From NCBI GenBank assembly GCA_019747075.1, contig JAIERF010000190.1, positions 1-45,330 of the forward strand: a DNA stretch of 45,330 nt, written 5' to 3'. Source of the DNA: Pseudomonadaceae bacterium. GTDB lineage: Bacteria; Pseudomonadota; Gammaproteobacteria; Pseudomonadales; Pseudomonadaceae. A program made the position numbers and the translations under genes. The notes under the pieces were generated by a model that saw only the letters and a list, made by a program, of their open reading frames with translations, was not told the origin of the DNA and searched no databases. This document shows positions 38,449 through 45,330 of the stretch, piece after piece. Numbering within the stretch: position 1 is the stretch's first letter; each line of letters starts with the position of its first letter.

Positions 38449-39719
38449 TGCGTACCCGTATCCTCGGCGCCCGCGTGATCGACCCGGCCAGCGGCCTCGA
38501 CCAAGTCACCGACCTGTACCTGCAAGGCGGCAAGATCGCCGCCTTTGGCCAAGCCCCAGCTGACTTTGTCGTCGACCAAACTATCGACGCCACCGGCTTG
38601 GTAGCCGCCCCCGGCCTGGTAGACTTGGCCGTATCCCTACGCGAACCCGGCTACAGCCGCAAAGGCACGATTGCCACTGAAACCCTGGCCGCCGCCGCCG
38701 GCGGCGTGACCAGCCTGTGCTGCCCGCCGCAGACCAAACCGGTGCTGGACACTTCGGCCGTGACCGAGCTGATTCTCGACCGCGCCCGTGAAGCCGGACA
38801 CAGCAAGGTCTTCCCCATCGGCGCTCTGAGCAAAAACCTCGACGGCGAACAGCTGGCCGAGCTGGTGGCGTTGCGCGACGCCGGTTGCATGGCCTTTGGC
38901 GATGGCCTGCACAGTTTCAACAACCACCGTACCCTGTGTCGCGCCCTAGAATACGCCGCCACCTTCAACCTGACCGTGGTCCTGCATGCCCAGGACCACG
39001 ACCTGGCGGCCGGCGGCATCGCCCATGAAGGGCCGACGGCGAGCTTCCTCGGCCTGGCCGGCATCCCGGAAAGCGCCGAAACCGTGGCCCTGGCCCGTGA
39101 CCTGCTGCTGGTGGAACAGTCTGGCGTGCGCGCTCACTTCAGCCAGCTGACCAGTGCCCGCGGCGCGCAGATGATTGCCGACGCCCAGGCCCGCGGACTG
39201 CCGGTGACCGCCGACGTGGCCCTGTATCAGCTGATCCTGACCGATGAGGCCCTGCGCGACTTCTCCAGCCTCTATCACGTGCAGCCGCCGCTGCGCACCC
39301 AGGCCGACCGCGACGGCCTGCGGGCAGCGGTCAAGTCCGGGGTGATCTCGGCCATCGCCAGCCACCACCAGCCCCACGAGGCGGACGCCAAGCTGGCGCC
39401 TTTCGCCGCGACCGAGCCTGGCATCAGCAGCGTCGAGCTGCTGCTACCGCTGGCCATGACCCTGGTGCAAGACGGCCTGCTCGACCTGCCGACCCTGCTG
39501 GCCCGCCTGACCGCCGGCCCGGCAAAGGCCTTGCGCCTGCCGGTTGGGCGCCTGGCCGTCGGCGCACCGGCCGATCTGGTGCTGTTCGACCCGCAGGGCT
39601 CGACCTTGGCGGGGGAAACCTGGTTCTCCAAAGGCCAGAACTGCCCGTTTATCGGTCACTGCCTGCCCGCCGCTGTGCGTTACACCCTGGTGGATGGGCG
39701 TATCAGCTACCAGAACTGA
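38448..39719 (+). CDS. pyrC': Dihydroorotase-like protein PyrC' (probably non-catalytic ATCase subunit)
   Basis: The 423-residue amidohydrolase-fold protein has the dihydroorotase layout ([55 protein letters not shown]). However, the metal-binding HxH expected after Asp59 is Ala61-Val62-Ser63, so zinc cannot be held in the normal way. In P. aeruginosa such PyrC' has no dihydroorotase activity and is needed for assembly of the PyrB/PyrC' aspartate transcarbamoylase. The active pyrC must lie elsewhere. The gene overlaps pyrB by one base and is followed by a bidirectional terminator. Confidence 0.93.
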   Translation: MRTRILGARVIDPASGLDQVTDLYLQGGKIAAFGQAPADFVVDQTIDATGLVAAPGLVDLAVSLREPGYSRKGTIATETLAAAAGGVTSLCCPPQTKPVLDTSAVTELILDRAREAGHSKVFPIGALSKNLDGEQLAELVALRDAGCMAFGDGLHSFNNHRTLCRALEYAATFNLTVVLHAQDHDLAAGGIAHEGPTASFLGLAGIPESAETVALARDLLLVEQSGVRAHFSQLTSARGAQMIADAQARGLPVTADVALYQLILTDEALRDFSSLYHVQPPLRTQADRDGLRAAVKSGVISAIASHHQPHEADAKLAPFAATEPGISSVELLLPLAMTLVQDGLLDLPTLLARLTAGPAKALRLPVGRLAVGAPADLVLFDPQGSTLAGETWFSKGQNCPFIGHCLPAAVRYTLVDGRISYQN

Positions 39720-39733
39720 AACTCCAGTCATGC

Positions 39734-39759
39734 AAAAGCCCGCCAATTGGCGGGCTTTT
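39734..39759. terminator. Bidirectional terminator between pyrC' and the TM2 gene
   Basis: AAAAGCCCGCCA pairs with TGGCGGGCTTTT in the perfect palindrome at 39734-39759. T-runs follow on both strands. It lies 14 bases after the pyrC' stop and 17 bases after the minus-strand TM2 stop. Confidence 0.9.
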
Positions 39760-39776
39760 GCGTTTCTCTGGGCGGC

Positions 39777-40184
39777 TTAAAGCGGTGATATCTGCGCGTT
39801 GCGGATCGACAGCTGGTCGTTGAGGGTCCAGAAGTCATACAGCACGCCCAGCAAGAAAAACCCGCCGGTGAACAGGTAGAGGATGCCGCTCAACCATTTG
39901 CCCTGGTACATACGGTGCACGCCAAAAATGCCGAGAAACACCAAGAGTATCCAGGCCACGTTGTAATCCAGGCCGCCTGACGTGAAGCGCAGGTCCGCCT
40001 CACGGTCCATCGACGGAATCAGAAACAAGTCGATCAACCAGCCTATCCCCAGCAGTCCCAAGGTGAAAAACCAGATCGTCCCGGTCACCGGTTTGCCGTA
40101 GTAAAAACGATGAGCCCCGAGAAAACCGAAGATCCACAACAGGTAGCCGATGGCCTTGCTGTGGGTGTCCTGACGCATATGCAT
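39777..40184 (-). CDS. TM2 domain-containing membrane protein with a duplicated module
   Basis: A 135-residue integral membrane protein. It contains two copies of the TM2 motif. The first is WIFGFLGAHRFYYGKPVTG followed by IGWLIDLFLIP; the second is LGIFGVHRMYQGKWLSGIL followed by LLGVLYDFWTLN. Each module has two hydrophobic helices with the DxF/DxW motif at the end, so four helices are expected. TM2 proteins have no agreed function. ATG 40184 is supported by AGGAGA eight bases upstream; ATG 40178 is close. It stands alone, flanked by terminators on both sides. Confidence 0.9.
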   Translation of the reverse strand: MHMRQDTHSKAIGYLLWIFGFLGAHRFYYGKPVTGTIWFFTLGLLGIGWLIDLFLIPSMDREADLRFTSGGLDYNVAWILLVFLGIFGVHRMYQGKWLSGILYLFTGGFFLLGVLYDFWTLNDQLSIRNAQISPL

Positions 40185-40261
40185 ATCACTCTCCTGTGAA
40201 ATAACCTTGCTGCTCTGACTGCCGATCGTGGCGCAAATTCAATTGCGAACCGCATAAAGAC

Positions 40262-40292
40262 AAAACCCACCGGCCGGTGGGTTTTGTCTTTA
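40262..40292. terminator. Bidirectional terminator between the TM2 gene promoter side and pilU
   Basis: AAAACCCACCGG pairs with CCGGTGGGTTTT at 40262-40285, a perfect palindrome. The minus strand reads TTTT after the stem, 11 bases beyond the pilU stop, so it mainly ends pilU. The TM2 promoter must lie in the 77 bases between it and ATG 40184. Confidence 0.82.
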
Positions 40293-40303
40293 TGCCTCGA
40301 AAC

Positions 40304-41449
40304 TTAGCGGAAACGTCGCCCCGGTTCTTCGTCGCTTACCTCCAGGGACAGGCCCTGGGACATGCTGGTCAGGTGCTCGCCATCAGTTTCCGATCCGAGC
40401 TTGATCAGCAGACGCAAGTCGTTGGCCGAGTCGGCGTGGGCCAGGGCGTCTTCATAAGTGATTTCACCTTGGGCATAGAGCGCATACAGCGCCTGATCGA
40501 AGGTCTGCATGCCCTGCTCGGTGGAGCGCTTCATCAGCGCCTTGAGCTCGTGCACTTCGCCCTTACGAATCAGGTCCGCCGCCAACGGGGTGTTGATCAA
40601 CACCTCAATCACCGCGCGCCGCCCCTTGCCGTCCGGGGTCGGCACCAATTGCTGGGCGACGATGGCCTTAAGGTTCAGCGACAAATCCATCCACACCTGC
40701 TGCTGACGGTCCGCCGGGAAGAAGTTAATGATCCGGTCCAACGCCTGGTTCGCGTTGTTGGCGTGCAGCGTGGCCAGGCACAGGTGGCCGGTTTCGGCGA
40801 ACACCACCGCATGGTCCATGGTCTCGCGGGTGCGCACTTCGCCGATCATGATCACGTCCGGCGCCTGGCGCAGGGTGTTCTTCAGGGCGATCTCGAACGA
40901 CTCGGTATCGATCCCCACTTCACGCTGGGTGACGATGCAGCTCTGGTGCTGGTGGATGTATTCGATCGGGTCTTCGATGGAGATGATGTGACCGCTGGAG
41001 TTCTTGTTGCGGTAGCCGATCATCGCCGCCAGCGAGGTGGATTTACCGGTACCGGTGGCACCGACAAACAGCACCAGGCCGCGCTTGGTCAGCGACAGCT
41101 TTTTCAGCACTTCCGGCAGTTTGAGGTCGTCCAGGGTCGGAATATTGGTTTCGATGCGGCGCAGCACCATGCCGGCGAGGTTACGCTGATAGAAGGCGCT
41201 GACGCGGAAACGACCGATACCGCGGGCGCTGATGGCGAAGTTGCACTCGTGGTTTTCGGCAAAATCGCGGCGCTGCTGCTCGTTCATCACCGAGTGCACG
41301 GTCTCGCGGGTTTGCTCCGGCGACATAGCGTTCTTGGTCACCGGCATGATCTTGCCATTGACCTTCATCGACGGCGGCACGCCGGCGGTAATAAACAAGT
41401 CCGAGCCGCCCTTTTCGACCATCAAGCGCAGCAGTTTTTCGAATTCCAT
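40304..41449 (-). CDS. pilU: Type IV pilus retraction ATPase PilU
   Basis: PilU is the accessory retraction motor that works with PilT. The 381-residue protein has Walker A GATGTGKSTS with Lys136, the Asp-box ISIEDPIEYIHQHQSCIVTQREVG, Walker B PDVIMIGEVRTRETMDHAV, and the His-box TGHLCLATLHANNANQALDRI. Unlike PilT, the C-terminal AIRNLIRE motif is TPLAADLIRKG, as expected for PilU. The C-terminus ends SDEEPGRRFR. It follows pilT after 133 bases that contain two short inverted repeats (CTTGCG/CGCAAG and CTCTTG/CAAGAG). I cannot tell if both genes are read together. Confidence 0.96.
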   Translation of the reverse strand: MEFEKLLRLMVEKGGSDLFITAGVPPSMKVNGKIMPVTKNAMSPEQTRETVHSVMNEQQRRDFAENHECNFAISARGIGRFRVSAFYQRNLAGMVLRRIETNIPTLDDLKLPEVLKKLSLTKRGLVLFVGATGTGKSTSLAAMIGYRNKNSSGHIISIEDPIEYIHQHQSCIVTQREVGIDTESFEIALKNTLRQAPDVIMIGEVRTRETMDHAVVFAETGHLCLATLHANNANQALDRIINFFPADRQQQVWMDLSLNLKAIVAQQLVPTPDGKGRRAVIEVLINTPLAADLIRKGEVHELKALMKRSTEQGMQTFDQALYALYAQGEITYEDALAHADSANDLRLLIKLGSETDGEHLTSMSQGLSLEVSDEEPGRRFR

Positions 41450-41582
41450 GGACGTTCTCGCCTAGCACACCTGGCACGCCATGCAGTGCCCAAGGCACCG
41501 CGCCCAGAAGGGCCAACCGCTTGCGGGCGTGTAGCGCAAGGGTCTCTTGCCGCTTCCGCCCAAGAGGCAGAAGCGCCTTCGA

Positions 41583-42617
41583 TCAGAAGTTTTCCGGGGT
41601 CTTGGACTTTTCCCGCGCCGCTTCGCGACTGACGATGCCCTTGGCCACCAGGCCCTTGAGGCACGAGTCGAGCGTCTGCATGCCCAGCGAACCACCGGTC
41701 TGGATCGCCGAATACATCTGCGCCACCTTGTCTTCGCGGATCAGGTTACGGATCGCCGGGGTGCCGATCATGATTTCGTGAGCCGCCACCCGGCCGCCGC
41801 CGACCTTTTTCAGCAGGGTCTGGGAGATTACCGACTGCAGCGATTCGGAAAGCATGGAGCGAACCATGGATTTCTCTTCCGCGGGGAACACGTCTACCAC
41901 CCGGTCGATGGTCTTCGCCGCCGAGGTGGTGTGCAGAGTGCCGAACACCAGGTGACCGGTTTCCGCGGCGGTCAGCGCCAGGCGGATGGTCTCCAGGTCG
42001 CGCATCTCGCCCACCAGAATGATGTCCGGGTCTTCCCGAAGGGCCGAGCGCAGGGCCTCGGAGAAGCCGAGGGTATCGCGGTGCACTTCACGCTGGTTGA
42101 TCAGGCACTTTTTCGACTCGTGAACGAATTCGATCGGGTCTTCCACGGTGAGGATGTGGTGATATTTGTTGCTGTTGATGTAGTCGAGCATGGCCGCCAG
42201 GGTGGTCGACTTACCCGAACCGGTCGGCCCGGTCACCAGCACCAAGCCGCGGGGCACGTCGGAAATCTTCTTGAAGATCTCACCCATGCCCAAGTCTTCC
42301 ATCGACAAGACCTTGGACGGAATGGTCCGGAACACCGCACCGGCACCGCGGTTCTGGTTGAAGGCGTTGACCCGGAAGCGCGCCACGCCGGGCACTTCGA
42401 AGGAGAAGTCAGTCTCCAGGAACTCTTCAAAATCCTTGCGCTGCTTGTCGTTCATGATGTCGTAGATCAGCGCATGCACCTGCTTGTGATCAAGGGCAGG
42501 CAGGTTGATCCGGCGCACATCGCCATCGACACGAATCATCGGCGGCAGGCCCGCCGAGAGGTGCAGGTCTGAAGCGCCTTGCTTGGCGCTGAAGGCAAGC
42601 AGCTCGGTAATATCCAT
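41583..42617 (-). CDS. pilT: Type IV pilus twitching motility ATPase PilT
   Basis: PilT drives pilus retraction. The 344-residue hexameric ATPase has MDITELLAFSAKQGASDLHL, Walker A GPTGSGKSTT with Lys136, ILTVEDPIEFVHESKKCLINQREVH, Walker B PDIILVGEMRDLETIRLAL, the His-box TGHLVFGTLHTTSAAKTIDR and the C-terminal AIRNLIRE motif, all required for retraction. ATG 42617 follows AGGGAG and gives the known N-terminus; an in-frame ATG at 42749 would add 44 unlikely residues. It is divergent from yggS with 72 bases between starts. Confidence 0.97.
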   Translation of the reverse strand: MDITELLAFSAKQGASDLHLSAGLPPMIRVDGDVRRINLPALDHKQVHALIYDIMNDKQRKDFEEFLETDFSFEVPGVARFRVNAFNQNRGAGAVFRTIPSKVLSMEDLGMGEIFKKISDVPRGLVLVTGPTGSGKSTTLAAMLDYINSNKYHHILTVEDPIEFVHESKKCLINQREVHRDTLGFSEALRSALREDPDIILVGEMRDLETIRLALTAAETGHLVFGTLHTTSAAKTIDRVVDVFPAEEKSMVRSMLSESLQSVISQTLLKKVGGGRVAAHEIMIGTPAIRNLIREDKVAQMYSAIQTGGSLGMQTLDSCLKGLVAKGIVSREAAREKSKTPENF

Positions 42618-42689
42618 GGGACTCCCTAATGACAAGCAAGCAGGTAGAATGCCGCAGACCCCAGACGGGCGGGCGATAGAGCGTGAGTA

Positions 42690-43376
42690 ATGTCCACGAT
42701 AGCAGAGAATATTGCAAAGGTCGGTGAGCGGATCCGTGCGGCGGCGCAAGCCTCGGGGCGCGATTTAGACCACATTGGCCTGCTCGCAGTGAGCAAAACC
42801 AAACCCGCTGCAGCGGTGCGCGAAGCCTATGCTGCCGGCATTCGCGATTTCGGTGAAAACTACCTGCAGGAAGCCTTGGAGAAACAGGCTGAACTGAGCG
42901 AGCTGCCCTTGATCTGGCACTTTATCGGCCCCATTCAATCGAACAAGACCAAGCCAATCGCCGAGCATTTTGCCTGGGTGCACTCGGTGGACCGCCTTAA
43001 GATTGCCCAACGCCTGTCCGAACAACGCCCGACTGGCTTGCCACCGCTGAACATCTGTTTGCAGGTCAACGTCAGTGCCGAGGACAGCAAGTCTGGCTGT
43101 GCGCCAACAGAGCTGGCCGCCCTGGCCCTGGCCGTAAGCCAATTGCCGAACCTGCGTCTGCGTGGCCTGATGGCGATCCCCGAGCCGACTGACGACGTAG
43201 CAGCACAACGGGCGGCTTTTGCCCGCCTGCGCGAACTGCGCGATGGCTTGCCGCTGCCTCTCGACACCCTGTCCATGGGCATGAGCCATGACCTGGACGC
43301 CGCCATCGCCGAAGGCGCGACCTGGGTGCGGATCGGCACCGCCCTGTTTGGCGCCCGCGATTATTCGAACGCCTGA
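42690..43376 (+). CDS. yggS: PLP homeostasis protein YggS/PLPBP
   Basis: The 228-residue single-domain PLP-binding protein has LLAVSKTKPAAAVREAY with the PLP lysine Lys36, FGENYLQEALEKQAEL, WHFIGPIQSNKTKPIAEHF, VHSVDRLKIAQRL and TLSMGMSHDLDAAIAEGATWVRIGTALFG. It is a vitamin B6 homeostasis factor without known catalytic activity; loss changes amino-acid and 2-oxoacid pools. It heads yggS-proC-yggT-yggU, an arrangement seen widely in gammaproteobacteria. Confidence 0.95.
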   Translation: MSTIAENIAKVGERIRAAAQASGRDLDHIGLLAVSKTKPAAAVREAYAAGIRDFGENYLQEALEKQAELSELPLIWHFIGPIQSNKTKPIAEHFAWVHSVDRLKIAQRLSEQRPTGLPPLNICLQVNVSAEDSKSGCAPTELAALALAVSQLPNLRLRGLMAIPEPTDDVAAQRAAFARLRELRDGLPLPLDTLSMGMSHDLDAAIAEGATWVRIGTALFGARDYSNA

Positions 43377-43400
43377 ATTGAACCTAAAAGGAAGCCGCAC

Positions 43401-44219
43401 ATGAGCCACCCCCGTATCGCCTTTATCGGCGCCGGCAACATGGCCGCCAGCCTGATCGGCGGCTTGCTCGCCCAGGGCATTCCGGCCAGTCATATCCGCG
43501 CCAGCGATCCCGGCGCCGAGCAGCGGGCGAAGATCGCCGGCGAACACGGCATCGCGCTGTTTGCCGACAACGCCGAGGCCATCCTCGACGCCGACGTGAT
43601 CGTCCTCGCCACCAAGCCGCAGGTGCTTAAAGACGTGTGCCTGGCCCTGGCACCCACTCTGCAGGACGGGCAACTGCTGGTCTCCATCGCCGCTGGCATC
43701 AGTTGCGCCAGCCTGGGCAACTGGCTGGGCGCCCGCCCCATCGTGCGCTGCATGCCCAACACCCCGGCGCTGCTGCGGCAGGGCGTCAGCGGCCTGTATG
43801 CCAACGCCGAGGTCAACCCGACCCAACGCGAGCTGGCCGAACAGCTGCTGGCCGCCGTCGGCATGGCCCTGTGGCTGGAGAACGAGCAGCAAATCGACGC
43901 GGTGACGGCCGTTTCCGGCAGCGGCCCGGCGTATTTCTTCCTGCTGATCGAGGCCATGACCGCCGCCGGTGAGCAGCTGGGCCTGCCCAAGGCCATCGCT
44001 GCCCAGCTGACCCTGCAGACCGCCCTCGGCGCCGCCCACATGGCGGTGGCCAGCGACGTCGATGCCGCCGAACTGCGCCGCCGCGTGACCTCACCGAATG
44101 GCACCACAGAAGCCGCGATCAACACCTTCCAGGCCGGTGGTTTTGCCGAGCTGGTCGCACAGGCGCTGAGCGCCGCCGCCAAACGCTCGGCCGAACTGGC
44201 CGAACAACTGGGAAAGTAA
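43401..44219 (+). CDS. proC: Pyrroline-5-carboxylate reductase ProC
   Basis: ProC reduces P5C to proline with NAD(P)H, the last step of proline synthesis. The 272-residue protein shows the Rossmann start RIAFIGAGNMAASLIGGLLAQG, DVIVLATKPQVLKDV, IVRCMPNTPALLRQGVSGLYAN and the C-terminal signature AVTAVSGSGPAYFFLLIEAM with RRRVTSPNGTTEAAI. The length is typical. AAAGGAAG precedes the ATG. It sits 24 bases after yggS and 9 before yggT. Confidence 0.96.
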   Translation: MSHPRIAFIGAGNMAASLIGGLLAQGIPASHIRASDPGAEQRAKIAGEHGIALFADNAEAILDADVIVLATKPQVLKDVCLALAPTLQDGQLLVSIAAGISCASLGNWLGARPIVRCMPNTPALLRQGVSGLYANAEVNPTQRELAEQLLAAVGMALWLENEQQIDAVTAVSGSGPAYFFLLIEAMTAAGEQLGLPKAIAAQLTLQTALGAAHMAVASDVDAAELRRRVTSPNGTTEAAINTFQAGGFAELVAQALSAAAKRSAELAEQLGK

Positions 44220-44228
44220 GGAATAGTC

Positions 44229-44822
44229 ATGTCCGGATTAGTCGAAGCCCTCATCTATATCATCCAGACCCTCGGCAGCCTGTACCTGCTGATCGTGCTG
44301 CTGCGTTTTATCCTGCAACTGGTCCGTGCGGACTTCTACAACCCGCTCAGCCAGTTCACCGTCAAAGCCACCCAGCCGTTGCTCAAACCGCTGCGCCGCT
44401 TCATCCCCAGCATCGCCGGGCTGGATACCGCCTCCCTGGTGCTGGCCGTGCTGGTGCAACTGCTGCTGATGGTGGTGACCCTGAGCCTGATGGGCTTCAA
44501 CCCGGTCAGCGTCATCCCGCAGCTGCTGGTGTGGTCGCTGATTGGCGTGACCTCGCTGTTCTTCAAGGTGTTCTTCTTCGCCCTGATCGTCAGCGTGATC
44601 CTCTCCTGGGTCGCCCCCGGCAGCCACAACCCTGGCGCGCAACTGGTCAACCAGCTCTGCGAGCCGCTGCTGGCACCGTTTCGCAAGCTACTGCCGAACC
44701 TCGGCGGGCTGGACCTGTCGCCAATCTTCGCGTTTATCGCGTTGAACCTGGTGGACCGTTTCGTCATCGGCAACCTGGCGGCCATGACCGGCATGCCGGC
44801 CATGCTCAGCCCGTTCCTCTGA
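44229..44822 (+). CDS. yggT: YggT family membrane protein
   Basis: The 197-residue protein holds two YGGT repeats, each of two membrane helices. These are LIYIIQTLGSLYLLIVLLRFILQLVRADFYNPLSQFTVKATQPLLKPLRRFIPS and the later KVFFFALIVSVILSWVAPGSHNPGAQLVNQLCEPLLAPFRKLLPNLGG, where NPxxQ...EPLLxPxR is the family motif. It is a putative inner-membrane protein. Its role is uncertain; links to osmotic or cell-shape functions in other bacteria are weak. The TGA overlaps the ATG of yggU. Confidence 0.93.
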   Translation: MSGLVEALIYIIQTLGSLYLLIVLLRFILQLVRADFYNPLSQFTVKATQPLLKPLRRFIPSIAGLDTASLVLAVLVQLLLMVVTLSLMGFNPVSVIPQLLVWSLIGVTSLFFKVFFFALIVSVILSWVAPGSHNPGAQLVNQLCEPLLAPFRKLLPNLGGLDLSPIFAFIALNLVDRFVIGNLAAMTGMPAMLSPFL

Positions 44823-45124
44823 TGAGTGCGGCCTGGTATCGCTGGGACGGCGCGGACCTGATCCTCGACTGTCACCTGCAACCCAAGGCCAGCAAGGACG
44901 AATTCGCCGGACTGCACGGTGAGCGGCTGAAAATCCGCCTCACCGCGCCACCGGTGGAGGGCAAGGCCAACGCTCACCTGCTGGCATTTCTCGGCGCCGC
45001 CTTCGGCGTGGCGAAAAGCCAGGTCAGCCTGGTCAGTGGCGAACTGAACCGGCAAAAACGCGTGCGTATCCAGCAACCCAAGCGCCTACCCGACCTGCCG
45101 GGACTGACCGCTCAGTCAGCCTGA
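44822..45124 (+). CDS. yggU: DUF167 family protein YggU
   Basis: A 100-residue cytoplasmic protein of the UPF0235/DUF167 family. It has LILDCHLQPKASKDEFAGLHGERLKIRLTAPPVEGKANAHLLAFLGAAFGVAKSQVSLVSGELNRQKRVRI, which contains the conserved PVEGKAN and LxxGxxxRxKxV motifs. The function is unknown. ATG 44822 overlaps the yggT stop codon, so it is translationally coupled and closes the operon. The 144 bases after it show no terminator with a T-run. Confidence 0.94.
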   Translation: MSAAWYRWDGADLILDCHLQPKASKDEFAGLHGERLKIRLTAPPVEGKANAHLLAFLGAAFGVAKSQVSLVSGELNRQKRVRIQQPKRLPDLPGLTAQSA

Positions 45125-45157
45125 CCGACCTTAAGGCGGGATCATGGCGCTAGTGGT

Positions 45158-45185
45158 TTGACGCTTCGCGCCCGTTCAGCATAAT
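45158..45185 (+). promoter_or_regulatory. Predicted sigma-70 promoter of the gene at the right edge
   Basis: TTGACG (45158-45163) and CATAAT (45180-45185) are separated by 16 bases, close to consensus. The start codon of the next gene is 84 bases downstream of the -10. Confidence 0.55.
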
Positions 45186-45268
45186 GAGTGCTATCAATAC
45201 GACACCATGGCCCTGGTGTGCGTACACTCGCCCACACTTGCAGGATGCACTTTCCCCGGAGAGCCAGG

Positions 45269-45330
45269 ATGAGCATGGAACGTCTCAGTCAGCAGGTCAC
45301 CGCCTACGTGGCCTGGAAGCGCGAATTGAT
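45269..45330 (+). CDS. Partial gene, first 20 residues (3' end outside window)
   Basis: ATG 45269, with CCGGAGAG about 12 bases upstream, begins MSMERLSQQVTAYVAWKREL and stays open to the window end. This is too short to assign firmly. The start reminds me of the N-terminus of Pseudomonas dynamin-like GTPase proteins, but that is only a recollection and should be given little weight. It is not the start of metX, which follows the proC operon in P. aeruginosa. Confidence 0.55.
   Translation, partial: MSMERLSQQVTAYVAWKREL

Noticed and set aside
41450..41582. Short inverted repeats between pilT and pilU as a terminator
   Set aside because: Six-base stems without a T-run on the minus strand; too weak to call.
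40277..41632. 451-codon plus-strand frame opposite pilU
   Set aside because: Runs across the pilU-pilT gap and begins inside a terminator; antisense shadow.

Overview
The window is about 62% GC chromosomal DNA from a gammaproteobacterium that is almost certainly a Pseudomonas. The evidence is a complete pilG-H-I-J-K/chpA-B-C cluster, gshB, a tonB3-type gene, algH, ruvX, a pyrR-pyrB-pyrC' operon with a non-catalytic dihydroorotase, pilU, pilT, yggS, proC, yggT and yggU in one stretch, plus rhlE2, metF and ahcY in another. From memory this is the order of P. aeruginosa PAO1 loci around PA0390-PA0432. Many non-aeruginosa genes are interspersed, so it is probably another species. I see no rRNA, tRNA, CRISPR array, insertion sequence, integrase or prophage gene. 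This is core genome.

Layout. 1-3324: end of metK, then ligB, a periplasmic solute-binding protein and a convergent GNAT gene. 3506-5503: a coupled group DUF6482 / Fe-S bacterial cryptochrome-photolyase / DUF2256. 5497-6417: a lipoprotein-type cytochrome c' and a MAPEG protein on the minus strand. 6557-9151: the methyl-cycle genes ahcY (behind an S-adenosylhomocysteine riboswitch) and metF; with metK they make and recycle the SAM methyl donor. 9380-11314: the DEAD-box helicase rhlE2. 11522-12681: a YceI periplasmic protein with a cytochrome b561, minus strand. 12872-18345: SulP transporter, secreted FAD amine-oxidase-like protein, bioA and rsmE. 18574-20067: Na+/alanine symporter behind a sigma-54-like site.

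20153-33626 (minus strand) is the Pil-Chp chemosensory system that controls type IV pilus twitching and surface sensing: receivers PilG and PilH, adaptors PilI and ChpC, receptor PilJ, methyltransferase PilK, a 2494-residue hybrid kinase ChpA with eight phosphotransfer-like modules, and methylesterase ChpB. The retraction ATPases PilT and PilU lie at 40304-42617, and a TonB3-like protein (linked to twitching in P. aeruginosa) at 34930. Between them sit glutathione synthetase, AlgH/RuvX, and the pyrimidine genes. 42690-45124 is yggS-proC-yggT-yggU. The window ends 62 bases into another gene.

I found no clearly new multi-gene system. The less-described items are the DUF6482/cryptochrome/DUF2256 group with TGTACA-like upstream motifs, export-type signal on LigB, tandem hairpins between ahcY and metF, competing RNA stems ahead of algH, a strong hairpin between gshB and tonB3, and an in-frame hexanucleotide repeat in chpA.
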